From assembly GCF_008704995.1 (NCBI RefSeq), contig NZ_CP023747.1:2072501-2136500 (forward strand): a DNA stretch of 64,000 nucleotides, given 5' to 3'. Position 1 is the stretch's first letter. Every line of letters begins with the position of its first letter. Positions 36,002 to 44,739 of the stretch are shown piece by piece. The notes under the pieces are model-generated. The model ran no database searches. It saw only the letters and a list, made by a program, of their open reading frames with translations, and was not told the origin of the DNA. Source of the DNA: Streptomyces nodosus (lineage in GTDB: Bacteria > Actinomycetota > Actinomycetes > Streptomycetales > Streptomycetaceae). The position numbers and the translations under genes are program-made.

Positions 36002-37492
36002 TCAGCTCTGGCCGCCGGCCAGCTTCTCACGCAGGGCCGCCAGGGCCTCGTCCGAGGCGAGGGCGCCGGAGTTGTCGCCACCCTCGGAGGAGTACGAACC
36101 GCCGGACGCGGCCGGAGCGGCGGCCTCGCCACCCTCGGCGGCGGCAGCGGCGTCGGCCTCGCGGGACTTGATGACCTGCGCCTGGTGCTGCTCGAAGCGG
36201 GACTGCGCCTCGGCGTACTGGTGCTCCCACGCCTCGCGCTGGGTCTCGTAGCCCTCGAGCCAGTCGTTGGTCTCGGGGTCGAAGCCCTCGGGGTAGATGT
36301 AGTTGCCCTGGTCGTCGTAGGACGCGGCCATGCCGTACAGGGTCGGGTCGAACTCGACCGCGGACGGGTCGGCACCGAAGGACTCGTTGGCCTGCTTCAG
36401 CGAGAGGCTGATGCGACGGCGCTCGAGGTCGATGTCGATGACCTTGACGAAGATCTCGTCGTTGACCTGGACGACCTGCTCCGGGATCTCCACGTGGCGC
36501 TCGGCCAGCTCGGAGATGTGGACCAGACCCTCGATGCCCTCGTCCACGCGGACGAACGCACCGAACGGAACCAGCTTCGTGACCTTGCCGGGCACGACCT
36601 GGCCGATCTGGTGGGTGCGGGCGAACTGCTGCCACGGGTCTTCCTGGGTCGCCTTCAGCGACAGGGAGACACGCTCGCGGTCCATGTCGACGTCCAGGAC
36701 CTCGACGGTGACCTCCTGGCCCACCTCGACGACCTCGGACGGGTGGTCGATGTGCTTCCAGGACAGCTCGGAGACGTGCACCAGGCCGTCGACGCCACCC
36801 AGGTCCACGAAGGCACCGAAGTTGACGATCGAGGAGACCACACCGGACCGGACCTGACCCTTCTGCAGGGTCGTGAGGAACGTCTGGCGGACCTCGGACT
36901 GGGTCTGCTCCAGCCAGGCACGGCGGGACAGGACCACGTTGTTGCGGTTCTTGTCCAGCTCGATGATCTTGGCCTCGAGCTCCTTGCCGACGTACGGCTG
37001 GAGGTCGCGGACCCGGCGCATCTCGACCAGGGAGGCCGGGAGGAAGCCGCGGAGGCCGATGTCGAGGATGAGGCCACCCTTGACGACCTCGATGACGGTA
37101 CCGGTGACGATGCCGTCCTCTTCCTTGATCTTCTCGATGGTGCCCCAGGCACGCTCGTACTGGGCGCGCTTCTTCGAGAGGATCAGGCGGCCTTCCTTGT
37201 CCTCCTTCTGGAGAACCAGGGCCTCGATCTCGTCGCCGACGGCCACGACCTCGTTCGGGTCGACGTCGTGCTTGATCGAGAGCTCGCGGCTCGGGATGAC
37301 ACCTTCGGTCTTGTAACCGATGTCGAGCAGGACCTCGTCCCGGTCGACCTTCACGATGACGCCGTCGACGATGTCGCCGTCGTTGAAGTACTTGATCGTC
37401 TCGTCGATCGCGGCGAGGAAGGCTTCCTCGTTACCGATGTCGTTGACCGCTACCTGCGGGGTGGTGGCGGTGGTCTCGGTGCTGCTCGTCAT
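36002..37492 (-). CDS. rpsA: 30S ribosomal protein S1
   Basis: This 496-residue protein binds mRNA and helps initiation on structured messages. Four S1 domains are visible: GDIVDGVIVKVDRDEVLLDIG (from about residue 35), GIVTGTVIEVVKGGLILDIG, GQVRSGVVSSIVNFGAFVDL and GQVVPGKVTKLVPFGAFVRV. The count of four, rather than six as in E. coli, is usual for actinobacteria. A ~115-residue C-terminal tail ends in an Ala/Gly/Glu-rich segment. The ATG at 37492 (MTSSTETTATTP) agrees with the family; upstream in-frame codons lie in the leader. The codon choice is highly biased, as in highly expressed genes. A good promoter lies about 200 bp upstream. Confidence 0.97.
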   Translation of the reverse strand: MTSSTETTATTPQVAVNDIGNEEAFLAAIDETIKYFNDGDIVDGVIVKVDRDEVLLDIGYKTEGVIPSRELSIKHDVDPNEVVAVGDEIEALVLQKEDKEGRLILSKKRAQYERAWGTIEKIKEEDGIVTGTVIEVVKGGLILDIGLRGFLPASLVEMRRVRDLQPYVGKELEAKIIELDKNRNNVVLSRRAWLEQTQSEVRQTFLTTLQKGQVRSGVVSSIVNFGAFVDLGGVDGLVHVSELSWKHIDHPSEVVEVGQEVTVEVLDVDMDRERVSLSLKATQEDPWQQFARTHQIGQVVPGKVTKLVPFGAFVRVDEGIEGLVHISELAERHVEIPEQVVQVNDEIFVKVIDIDLERRRISLSLKQANESFGADPSAVEFDPTLYGMAASYDDQGNYIYPEGFDPETNDWLEGYETQREAWEHQYAEAQSRFEQHQAQVIKSREADAAAAAEGGEAAAPAASGGSYSSEGGDNSGALASDEALAALREKLAGGQS

Positions 37493-37903
37493 GTGGGAAA
37501 GGGCTCCGGTACGGACATTGAGTCGTAGGTACTGCGTTGCGCCGGGAGCCCGTTTCGCTCTGAAGAAGCCGGACAGCCAAGGAAGCGCCACACAGAGACA
37601 CGAAGTGACCTATGACGCCTCGACAACCGAGGGGACATACAACAGATGCGAGCGCAGCCTGCTCCGTCTGAGGCGCGCAGGCCCGCAGCGCAACTTGTAG
37701 CATACGGGGGCAGCCGGACAGGGTCAATGCGCGAAGGCGCACAGCCGGGGCGGATCGCCGCATTCCCGGCACAAGACGCCACGCGACGCCACCCATATGC
37801 CGGACAACGCCCGAGTCACGCGGGCCCGGCACACGCCCTCCGTGACCCCGCCGAGGCGGGGCCGGGACGGAAGAATACGAAGAGTACGACGAGGGAGCCC
37901 ACC
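37493..37903. other. Divergent intergenic region between rpsA and a methyltransferase gene
   Basis: These 411 bp hold the rpsA promoter (37699-37727) and its ~200-base untranslated leader, plus whatever drives the methyltransferase at 37904. I did not recognise a structured RNA. The plus strand is open in the methyltransferase frame through much of this stretch, but the composition does not look coding. Confidence 0.6.
37699..37727 (-). promoter_or_regulatory. rpsA promoter
   Basis: On the minus strand TTGACC (37727-37722) and TATGCT (37704-37699) are separated by exactly 17 bp, a near-consensus housekeeping promoter. The start point would be near 37692, giving a leader of about 200 bases. 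Confidence 0.75.
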
Positions 37904-38713
37904 ATCCAAGAGCCCGAACAGTCCGAACCGGAAGCCACCCGCCGCGCCGCGGGCGTCACGGAGAGTTCCCGGGCCAACCGGGGCTGGTGGGACCGGAACG
38001 CGGACGAGTATCAGATCGAACACGGCACCTTCCTCGGCGACGCCCGCTTCGTCTGGTGCCCCGAGGGGCTCGACGAGATCGAGGCCGGGCTGCTCGGCGC
38101 GCCGGAGGACCTCAAGGGCAAGGACGTCCTGGAGATCGGCGCCGGCGCGGCCCAGTGTTCGCGCTGGCTGGCCGGTCAGGGCGCACACCCGGTGGCCCTC
38201 GACCTCTCCCACCGCCAGCTCCAGCACGCCCTCCGCATCGGCGGGGCCTTCCCCCTCGTCCAGGCGGACGCGGGCACCCTGCCCTTCCGGGACGGCTCCT
38301 TCGACCTGGCGTGCTCCGCCTACGGGGCGCTGCCCTTCGTCGCGGACCCGGTCCTGGTCCTGCGCGAGCTGCACCGGGTGCTGCGCCCCGGCGGCCGTCT
38401 CGTCTTCTCGGTCACGCACCCCATCCGCTGGGCCTTCCCCGACGAGCCGGGCCCCGAGGGGCTGTCGGTGGCGACCTCCTACTTCGACCGCACGCCGTAC
38501 GTCGAGCAGGACGACGAGGGCCGGGCGGTGTACGTCGAACACCACCGGACCCTGGGCGACCGGGTGCGGGACGTCGTGGCGTCCGGCTTCCGGCTCGTCG
38601 ACCTGGTCGAACCGGAGTGGCCCGACTGGAACACCTCGGAGTGGGGCGGCTGGTCACCCCTGCGGGGCGCACTGATCCCGGGCACGGCGATCTTCGTCTG
38701 CGAACGGGACTGA
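37904..38713 (+). CDS. Class I SAM-dependent methyltransferase with a non-standard start
   Basis: This protein is a methyltransferase of about 269 residues. The start of the fold is RANRGWWDRNADEYQIEHG, motif I is VLEIGAGAAQCSRWLAGQG, then PVALDLSHRQLQHAL, and motif II is FDLACSAYGALPFVADP; HRVLRPGGRLVFSVTHP is the usual post-motif strand. No ATG, GTG or TTG lies in frame near the conserved start. The best ribosome site, GAGGGAG, is followed six bases later by ATC (37904). The only upstream ATG (37727) lies in the -35 box of the divergent rpsA promoter and would add 59 low-complexity residues. I list ATC as the start; a sequence error is the alternative. Confidence 0.7.
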   Translation: MQEPEQSEPEATRRAAGVTESSRANRGWWDRNADEYQIEHGTFLGDARFVWCPEGLDEIEAGLLGAPEDLKGKDVLEIGAGAAQCSRWLAGQGAHPVALDLSHRQLQHALRIGGAFPLVQADAGTLPFRDGSFDLACSAYGALPFVADPVLVLRELHRVLRPGGRLVFSVTHPIRWAFPDEPGPEGLSVATSYFDRTPYVEQDDEGRAVYVEHHRTLGDRVRDVVASGFRLVDLVEPEWPDWNTSEWGGWSPLRGALIPGTAIFVCERD

Positions 38714-38725
38714 CGGGCGACTCCG

Positions 38726-38758
38726 GCCTGCCCCGGCGGCTTCGGCGCCGGGGCAGGC
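38726..38758 (+). terminator. 13-bp stem-loop after the methyltransferase gene
   Basis: GCCTGCCCCGGCG (38726-38738) pairs perfectly with 38746-38758 across a GCTTCGG loop. It lies 13 bp after the stop codon and separates this gene from hrpB. Confidence 0.85.
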
Positions 38759-38809
38759 GGCCCCCGCCGGGCATCCGGCCGGAAGGGGCGTGCCTGGAAC
38801 ACTGGTGCG

Positions 38810-41353
38810 GTGATCCGCCATGACGCCCTCGACCGCCTCCCCGTCCGTTCCGCGCTTCCCGCGCTCCGGGACGCGCTGGACGCACACGGTGTCGCGGTGC
38901 TGTGCGCGCCGCCCGGTACCGGTAAGACCACCCTGGTGCCGCTGGTCCTCGCCGGGCTGGTGGGCGGCGGACCGGCGCGCCGTGTGGTGGTCGCCGAGCC
39001 CCGGCGGATCGCCGCACGGGCCGCGGCGCGGCGGATGGCCTGGCTGCTCGGGGAGAGGCCCGGCGAGAGCGTCGGGCACACCGTGCGAGGGGAGCGGGTG
39101 AGGGGGCCGCGCACCCGTGTGGAGGTCGTCACGACCGGGGTGCTGCTCCAGCGGTTGCAGCGGGACCAGGAGCTGGCGGGCGTCGACGTGGTCGTGCTCG
39201 ACGAGTGCCACGAACGGCATCTGGACGCCGATACGGCCGCCGCCTTCCTGCTCGACGTACGGGCGGCCCTGCGCCCGGAGCTGCGGCTGGTGGCGGCCTC
39301 CGCGACGACGGACGCGGAGGGCTGGGCCCGCCTGCTGGGCGGGGCACCGGTGGTCGAGGCGGAGGGCGTGTCCCATCCCGTCGAGGTGGTGTGGGCGCCT
39401 CCCCCGGGACCGCGCGCCGGAGGGGCCCCGACGCGTCCCGTCCGGCCCCCGCACGGGATGCGCGTGGACCCGGCGCTGCTGAGCCATGTGGCGTCGGTGG
39501 TGCGGCGGGCGCTCGCCGAGTGCGCGGGGGACGTGCTGTGTTTCCTGCCCGGTGTCGGGGAGATCGCACGCGTGGCCGCGCAGCTGAGGGACCTGGGCGG
39601 CGGGGTCGAGGTGCTTCAGGTGCACGGACGGGCCCCGGCGGCCGTGCAGGACGCGGTGCTGTCCGCCGGCACCGGGCGCCGGGTGGTCCTGGCGACGGCC
39701 GTGGCGGAGTCGTCGCTGACCGTGCCCGGGGTGCGGGCGGTCGTCGACTCCGGTCTTGCGCGGGAGCCGCGGGTCGACCATGCGCGCGGGCTGAGCGCCC
39801 TGACGACGGTACGGGCCTCGCAGGCCACCGGGCGGCAGCGCGCGGGCCGGGCGGGACGTGAGGCTCCGGGACGGGTGTACCGCTGCTGGTCCGAGGCGGA
39901 GGACGGGCGGCTGCCCCGCTTCCCGGCGCCGGAGATCAAGCTGGCCGATCTGACGGCCTTCGCCCTGGGGACCGCGTGCTGGGGAGACCCGGACGCCTCC
40001 GGCCTCGCCCTCCTGGACGCACCGCCGGCGGGGGCGATGGCGGCGGCACGGTCGGTACTGACGGCGATCGACGCGGTGGACACGGCGGGACGGGCCACGG
40101 AACGCGGCACCCGGATGTCCCGGCTCGGCCTGCATCCCCGGCTGGCCCGGGCCCTGCTGGACGCGGCCCCCGAGATCGGTGTCGACCGTGCCGCCGAGGT
40201 GGTCGCCCTGCTGAGCGAGGAGCCCCCGCGGGAGTACGGGGACGATCTGTCGGCGGCATGGCGGACGGCCCGGCGCGGGGGCGACGCCTATGCGGCCCGC
40301 TGGCGGGAGGAGACACGGCGGCTGCGGGCGGCGGCAGGCGAGGCGGGCTCCGCCGGCGCGGACAGGGCGGCGGGGGCACAGGACGATCAGGTGGTGGGGC
40401 TGGTCGCGGCCCTCGCCTTCCCCGAGCGGCTCGCACGGTCCGACGGCGGCTCCTTCCTGATGGTGAACGGCACCCGCGCCGAACCGGCGGACGGGTCGAG
40501 GCTGCGCGGCGCCCCCTGGCTCGCCGTCGCCGTCGCCGACCGGCCCGTCGGATCGGTGCACGCCCGGGTGCGGCTCGCCGCCGTCGTGGACGAGGACGTG
40601 GCGCGCCGGGCCTCCGCCGCGCTGCACACCGTGCGGGAGGAGGTCCACTGGGCCGACGGGGAGGTCGTCGCCCGTGAGGTCGAACGGCTCGGGGCCGTGG
40701 AGCTGACGGTGCGGCCGTTGCGGGAGCCCGCGCCCGCCCCGGTACGGGAAGCCCTTCTGGAGGGGCTGCGGGAGGACGGGCTCGAACTGCTGCGCTGGTC
40801 CCCCGACGCCCGTCTGCTGCGCCGAAGGCTCGCCTTTCTGCGGCTGCATCTGGGGGAGCCCTGGCCGGACGTCTCGGACGAGGCGCTGCACGCACGCCCC
40901 GACGACTGGCTGGAGCCGGAGCTGAGCCGGGCCCGGCGGCGGGCCGATCTCGCGCGGATCGACGCCGGGGAGGCCCTAGCCCGGCTGCTGCCCTGGTCCA
41001 CCGGCGACGCGGCCCGGCTGGACGAGCTCGCCCCCGAGCGGATCACCGTGCCGAGCGGCTCCAGGATCCGGATCGACTACGAGGACCCCGAGCGTCCCGT
41101 GCTCGCGGTGAAACTCCAGGAGTTGTTCGGGCTCCAGAGGTCACCCACGGTCGCCGGTGTGCCGCTCCTGGTGCATCTGCTCTCCCCCGCCGGGCGGCCC
41201 GCCGCCGTCACCGCCGACCTCGCCTCCTTCTGGAGGGACGGCTACCGGGCGGTACGGGCGGAGCTGCGGGGCCGCTATCCCAAGCACCCGTGGCCCGAGG
41301 ACCCGGCGGGTGCGGAGCCGACCCGGCACACCAACGCCCGGCTCAGGCGCTGA
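38810..41353 (+). CDS. hrpB: ATP-dependent helicase HrpB
   Basis: This 847-residue protein is a DEAH-box-type helicase of the HrpB family. Motif I is LCAPPGTGKTTLVPLVL, motif Ia AEPRRIAARAAARRM, motif II VVLDECHERH (DECH here), motif III VAASATTD, and motif VI QATGRQRAGRAGREAPGRVYR. A C-terminal HrpB-specific region ends with FGLQRSPTVAGVPLLVHLLSPAGRPAAVTADLASFW, and the typical closing YRAVRAELRGRYPKHPWPEDP is present. The cellular role of HrpB is poorly known; RNA metabolism is assumed. The GTG at 38810 has no strong ribosome site. It is not followed by a related gene. Confidence 0.95.
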   Translation: MIRHDALDRLPVRSALPALRDALDAHGVAVLCAPPGTGKTTLVPLVLAGLVGGGPARRVVVAEPRRIAARAAARRMAWLLGERPGESVGHTVRGERVRGPRTRVEVVTTGVLLQRLQRDQELAGVDVVVLDECHERHLDADTAAAFLLDVRAALRPELRLVAASATTDAEGWARLLGGAPVVEAEGVSHPVEVVWAPPPGPRAGGAPTRPVRPPHGMRVDPALLSHVASVVRRALAECAGDVLCFLPGVGEIARVAAQLRDLGGGVEVLQVHGRAPAAVQDAVLSAGTGRRVVLATAVAESSLTVPGVRAVVDSGLAREPRVDHARGLSALTTVRASQATGRQRAGRAGREAPGRVYRCWSEAEDGRLPRFPAPEIKLADLTAFALGTACWGDPDASGLALLDAPPAGAMAAARSVLTAIDAVDTAGRATERGTRMSRLGLHPRLARALLDAAPEIGVDRAAEVVALLSEEPPREYGDDLSAAWRTARRGGDAYAARWREETRRLRAAAGEAGSAGADRAAGAQDDQVVGLVAALAFPERLARSDGGSFLMVNGTRAEPADGSRLRGAPWLAVAVADRPVGSVHARVRLAAVVDEDVARRASAALHTVREEVHWADGEVVAREVERLGAVELTVRPLREPAPAPVREALLEGLREDGLELLRWSPDARLLRRRLAFLRLHLGEPWPDVSDEALHARPDDWLEPELSRARRRADLARIDAGEALARLLPWSTGDAARLDELAPERITVPSGSRIRIDYEDPERPVLAVKLQELFGLQRSPTVAGVPLLVHLLSPAGRPAAVTADLASFWRDGYRAVRAELRGRYPKHPWPEDPAGAEPTRHTNARLRR

Positions 41354-41493
41354 CCGGCCCCCGGCTCCCCGGACCCGGCCGCCCCCGGACGCACGAGCGG
41401 CGGACCGTGCCGTGCGGGCGATGTGCTCGTCGGACGACTGCTCGCGCCCCGCGACCTCGCGCCGACCGTGGAGACCGTGGGCCGGCCACCTCG

Positions 41494-41745
41494 GCGGGGG
41501 GGCTCGCCGCGGTCGGCGTGATCGACATCGGCGGGCTGAACGCGGTCGCCGCCGTGCTCGCCGCCGCCCGGCTCGGGGCGCCCGTCCTCGACGGCGACCT
41601 CATGGGCCGGGCCTTCCCACGGATCAACCGGACCACCGTCGCCGTCACCGGCCACCGGGCCGCCCCGCCGACGCTGGCCGGCCCGGTCGCCGACACCGTG
41701 ATGGTCCCGACCGCCTCGGCGTCCATGGCCGAAGCCGACCGCCGC
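41494..41745 (+). pseudogene. Remnant of a DUF917-domain gene
   Basis: One plus-strand frame reads GVIDIGGLNAVAAVLAAARL, then GAPVLDGDLMGRAFPRIN, RTTVAVTGHRAAPPTLAGPV and ADTVMVPTASASMAEADRR. This closely follows the core of DUF917 proteins (typical: GGxNxLxPLxxAARLGLPVVDADGMGRAFPE). The Asp-Ala-Asp-Gly of active members is DGDL here. No start codon, N-terminal domain or C-terminal half exists; coding potential upstream shifts to another frame, and the 3' end runs into the convergent lytic enzyme gene. It is best read as a decayed fragment, with the flanking 41354-41493 being degenerate sequence without a gene. Confidence 0.65.
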
Positions 41746-41765
41746 CCCTGGACCTCCGGGCGGCG

Positions 41766-43517
41766 CTACGAGGCGCCGTCGGACGACGGGCTGGAGGACG
41801 GGGTGGGCGACGGGGTGGGCGACGGGGTGGCCGCCTCCACCTGGAGTTCGACCGTCACCGTCGCGCCGCCCGCGGTGGTGATCCGGAGCAGGAACGTGCC
41901 GGCGGTGTCGTCGGCGTACAGCTTCGGCAGGCTCAACAGGCCGCCCGCGTCGGTCCGCAGGCCCGTGAGGGTGCGTACGACGTTGCCTGCGGCGTCCTTG
42001 AAGTAGGGGCCCGAGCCAGCCTCGGACGGGTTGTCGGCCGCCTTGACGAGGGTCGCGGTGGCGGCGACGCCGTCCGCGACGGCCCCCTGGTAGGTGGCCT
42101 TCACCACGATCTGCCCGGCGAACTCCCCGCCCGGGACGCAGGCCGGCGGGGCGTCGCCGACGCGGACCAGCGTGTCGGCCCGGCGCTCGGTCACGGTGGC
42201 CGGATAGTCGACGCCGCTCACGGTGCGGCCCACCACGAGGGCGCGGACCTGGAAATAACCGGTCTTCTCACCGGCGACGAGCGCGGGCGCGGTGGCCTTG
42301 CCCGTGCTGTCGGTGACGGCGGTCGCCACGATCTCGCCGCCGGAGAAGGCGGCGTCGGTGTCGCCGCTGATCAGGAACCGCACCCGGACCCCCGGCACGG
42401 CCTTGCCGGTCTCGGTGACGGCCTTCACCACGACCTTGCGGCCGAAGGTGTCGCCCGCCATGGCGGAGAGCTCGCCCGTGCCCCCGTCCGTCAGGTGGTC
42501 CACGGTGTCGGTGGGGGTCGGCGTCGGCGTGGGCGTCGGCCTGGACGGCTGAGAGGGCGTGGGGTCGGCGCCGGGGCTGCTGCCACTGCCCGGCTTGTTG
42601 CCGCTCGGGGACTTGCCGGGCTTCTTCGCCGGACCGGAGGTGGGGGCGGGGCTCGGGGTGGAGCCTTCGTCGCTGCGGTGCGAGGGCAGCGTGCCGGTGC
42701 CGTCCGGGATCGAGTGGGCGTCCTTGCGGTAGTAGTCGTACCAGGACAGGACCGTGCTCAGATAGGCCTGCGAGTTGTTGTAGCCGAGGACCGCCGCGTT
42801 CATGTCCGACTGGACCGACAGGTCACGGTCGAAGCGGCAGAGGTAGTGGCCGGCGGCGAGCGCGGCGTCGTAGACGTTGTTGGGGTCCTTGACGCCGTCC
42901 CCGTTGCCGTCGCGGCCCGCCCATGCCCAGGTCGAGGGGATGAACTGCATGGGCCCGACGGCACGGTCGTAGGTGGAGTCGCCGTCGTAGAGGCCGTTGT
43001 CGGTGTCCTTGATCAGCGCGAAGCCGTTGCCGTCGAGCGCCGGGCCGAGGATCTTCGAGTAGGTGGTGCCCTCCGCGTCGACCCGGCCGCCGCTCGCATG
43101 ACCGGACTCCACCTTGCCGATGGCGGCGAGGAGTTCCCAGGGCAGATTGCAGCCCGGCTTGGACTGCCGGATCTCGGCCGCGGCCTTCTGGTAGGCGTCC
43201 AGGACCGTGGCGGGTATGCCCGACTCGGAGTCGCCGGTGGTGCCGCTGGTGCCCGTGGTGGGGCCGGCGCTCGGAGCGGACGACTCGACGGGGCTGTTGA
43301 GCGGCGGAAGATCGGTGTAGTAGAGGCTGTTGCCGGTGGCGCTGTCCTCGCCGGTGCCGTGGGCGTCGGTGTCGGAGGCGGACTGGGAGTCGACGCCCCG
43401 TCCGCTCTCGGCGGCCGTTCCCGGAGCCTGGGACGCGGCCATGGCCGCGACCGCGACCGCTGCCACGGCAGTGTTCGCCGCACCCTTGCGCAGCCTGCTG
43501 CCGAAATGCGCCGCCAT
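41766..43517 (-). CDS. Secreted lytic transglycosylase-like protein with Ig-like repeats
   Basis: This 583-residue protein has an N-terminal signal region (about 1-36, alanine-rich) and a transglycosylase (SLT-type) domain at about 100-270: LPWELLAAIGKVESGHASGG has the catalytic Glu, then AVGPMQFIPSTWAWAGRDGNGDG and NVYDAALAAGHYLCRFDRDL. It should cleave peptidoglycan glycan strands outside the cell. A Ser/Pro/Thr-rich linker (about 280-345) joins it to two beta-sandwich, bacterial Ig-like domains (AVTETGKAVPGVRVRFLISGDTDAAF and the VVKATYQGAVADGVAATATLVK region). The end is a Pro-Thr-Ser repeat. ATG at 43517 follows GGGAGGGG. Direct repeats upstream (43651-43697) may control it. Confidence 0.9.
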   Translation of the reverse strand: MAAHFGSRLRKGAANTAVAAVAVAAMAASQAPGTAAESGRGVDSQSASDTDAHGTGEDSATGNSLYYTDLPPLNSPVESSAPSAGPTTGTSGTTGDSESGIPATVLDAYQKAAAEIRQSKPGCNLPWELLAAIGKVESGHASGGRVDAEGTTYSKILGPALDGNGFALIKDTDNGLYDGDSTYDRAVGPMQFIPSTWAWAGRDGNGDGVKDPNNVYDAALAAGHYLCRFDRDLSVQSDMNAAVLGYNNSQAYLSTVLSWYDYYRKDAHSIPDGTGTLPSHRSDEGSTPSPAPTSGPAKKPGKSPSGNKPGSGSSPGADPTPSQPSRPTPTPTPTPTDTVDHLTDGGTGELSAMAGDTFGRKVVVKAVTETGKAVPGVRVRFLISGDTDAAFSGGEIVATAVTDSTGKATAPALVAGEKTGYFQVRALVVGRTVSGVDYPATVTERRADTLVRVGDAPPACVPGGEFAGQIVVKATYQGAVADGVAATATLVKAADNPSEAGSGPYFKDAAGNVVRTLTGLRTDAGGLLSLPKLYADDTAGTFLLRITTAGGATVTVELQVEAATPSPTPSPTPSSSPSSDGAS

Positions 43518-43818
43518 TGAGTGACCCCTCCCGTCGACGACCCCGTGTGCCCCGTTGCGGTCGTGTACGTATTCGACCACGCGCCCGGCTCGGCGCCCAG
43601 ATGACCCTACGACAACTTCCGCCACCCGGACATCGGTTGGTGCCCGGTCTTCACCCGTTGGTCATAAGCGGGCGGAGGCTTGTCACTCATTGGTCATCCG
43701 CGGCCCTGTCCGGGAGCGGAGACCCGGCCGGAACGCCCGGCCTCTTTCCGACGCCCCTCATACTGGACCCTCCTGTCGCCGGGGGCAGGCCCGGCGGACC
43801 ACCGCACGGGGAGCAGAT
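43518..43818. other. Divergent regulatory gap
   Basis: This 301-bp gap separates the lytic enzyme (minus) from the DUF4184 gene (plus). I see no gene in it. It holds the ribosome site of each gene and two 15-bp direct repeats described separately. Confidence 0.6.
43651..43697. promoter_or_regulatory. Paired 15-bp direct repeats, 32 bp apart
   Basis: TCACCCGTTGGTCAT (43651-43665) and TCACTCATTGGTCAT (43683-43697) share 13 of 15 bases; the shorter TTGGTCAT is exact in both. The 32-bp period is close to three helical turns, so both faces would be aligned for one dimeric or cooperative regulator. A TTGGTGC at 43637 could be a weaker third copy. Confidence 0.55.
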
Positions 43819-44676
43819 GTGCCGTTCACCCTCAGCCATGCAGCCGGGGTGCTGCCCGCCGTACGCCGGGACGGTTCCGGCCGGGGACGGCTGGTGCCCG
43901 CGGTCCTCCTCGCCGGGTCGTTCGCGCCCGATGTGACCTATTACGCGGCGAGCGTGGTGCCCGGGGCGATGGAGTTCGGTGCGGTCACCCACTCCCTCCC
44001 CGGGGTGTTCACGGTCGATGTGCTCATCGCCTGGACGCTGGTGGGCCTCTGGCAGTTGCTGCGGGAGCCGCTGGTGGCACTGCTCCCACGGGCGGGGCAG
44101 GGGCGGGTGGCGGCGCTGCTGCGCTGCGGCACACCACCGCGCGAGGTCGCGTCGGGTCCGGCCCTGTGGTGGTACGTCTCGGCGGTGCTCGGCGCCTCGA
44201 CGCATGTGGTGTGGGACGCCTTCACCCATCCCGGCCGCTGGGGCATACACCTGTTCCCGGTGCTGGGACAGGAGTTCGCGGGTGCGCCGCTGTACTGGTA
44301 CCTGCAGTACGGGAGTTCGGCCGCCGCGGCGGTGGTGATCGCGGTGTTCGTCGCGACGGCGCTGCGGCGGATGCCCTCCGGCGCACCCGCCGTCGCCGCG
44401 CGGGTGCCCGCGCTGTCCCGGGCGGACCGCCTGCTGGCGGCCACGGTGATCGGCGGATGCGCGACGGCGGCCGCGGTGCATCGGGCGCACCGGTGGTGGT
44501 CCTACTGGGGAGCGTCCGCGAAGCCCTGGGAACTGATACCGACGGTGTGTTTCGGGGCGGGTACGGGCCTTGTCGTGGGACTCGCGCTGTACACGGCCGC
44601 CGTCAGGATGTGGCGCCCGGCCCCCACCGCCCCTGCGGCCTCGGCGCCGGAACCGGTCCGGTCACCGTCCCACTGA
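43819..44676 (+). CDS. DUF4184-family membrane protein
   Basis: This 285-residue protein has about six membrane helices and the DUF4184 pattern MPFTLSHAAGVLPAVRR (initiated by GTG), then FAPDVTYYAASVVPGAMEFGAVTHS, LGASTHVVWDAFTHPGRWG and APLYWYLQYGSS. The DxxYY and THxxWDxFTH motifs resemble the metal- or lipid-handling residues of integral membrane phosphohydrolases (the YdjM/LexA-binding metal-dependent hydrolase group). No enzyme activity has been shown for this family that I know of. The GTG at 43819 follows GGGGAGCAGAT. A hairpin at 44711 separates it from the convergent polA. Confidence 0.88.
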   Translation: MPFTLSHAAGVLPAVRRDGSGRGRLVPAVLLAGSFAPDVTYYAASVVPGAMEFGAVTHSLPGVFTVDVLIAWTLVGLWQLLREPLVALLPRAGQGRVAALLRCGTPPREVASGPALWWYVSAVLGASTHVVWDAFTHPGRWGIHLFPVLGQEFAGAPLYWYLQYGSSAAAAVVIAVFVATALRRMPSGAPAVAARVPALSRADRLLAATVIGGCATAAAVHRAHRWWSYWGASAKPWELIPTVCFGAGTGLVVGLALYTAAVRMWRPAPTAPAASAPEPVRSPSH

Positions 44677-44710
44677 CAAGGACGGCAGCACGTCGGACCG
44701 GGCCCGGGCC

Positions 44711-44734
44711 CCGGGGCGAGGAAGACCGCCCCGG
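44711..44734. terminator. Stem-loop between convergent DUF4184 gene and polA
   Basis: CCGGGGCG (44711-44718) pairs exactly with CGCCCCGG (44727-44734). It lies five bases before the polA stop codon on the other strand, in a position to stop transcripts from both sides. Confidence 0.65.
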
Positions 44735-44739
44735 ACCCT

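Noticed and set aside
37646..37903. A longer methyltransferase starting at 37646 or 37727
   Set aside because: This stretch contains the rpsA promoter on the other strand and codes for Gly/Arg/Pro-rich residues with no ribosome site.
41800..41830. 12-bp repeats GACGGGGTGGGC
   Set aside because: They lie inside the lytic enzyme gene and encode its Pro-Thr-Ser tail, so they need no separate explanation.
41157..43520. A 787-codon plus-strand frame covering the end of hrpB and the lytic enzyme
   Set aside because: It is antisense to the lytic enzyme and in the wrong frame for hrpB; only the short DUF917-like piece in another frame has family character.
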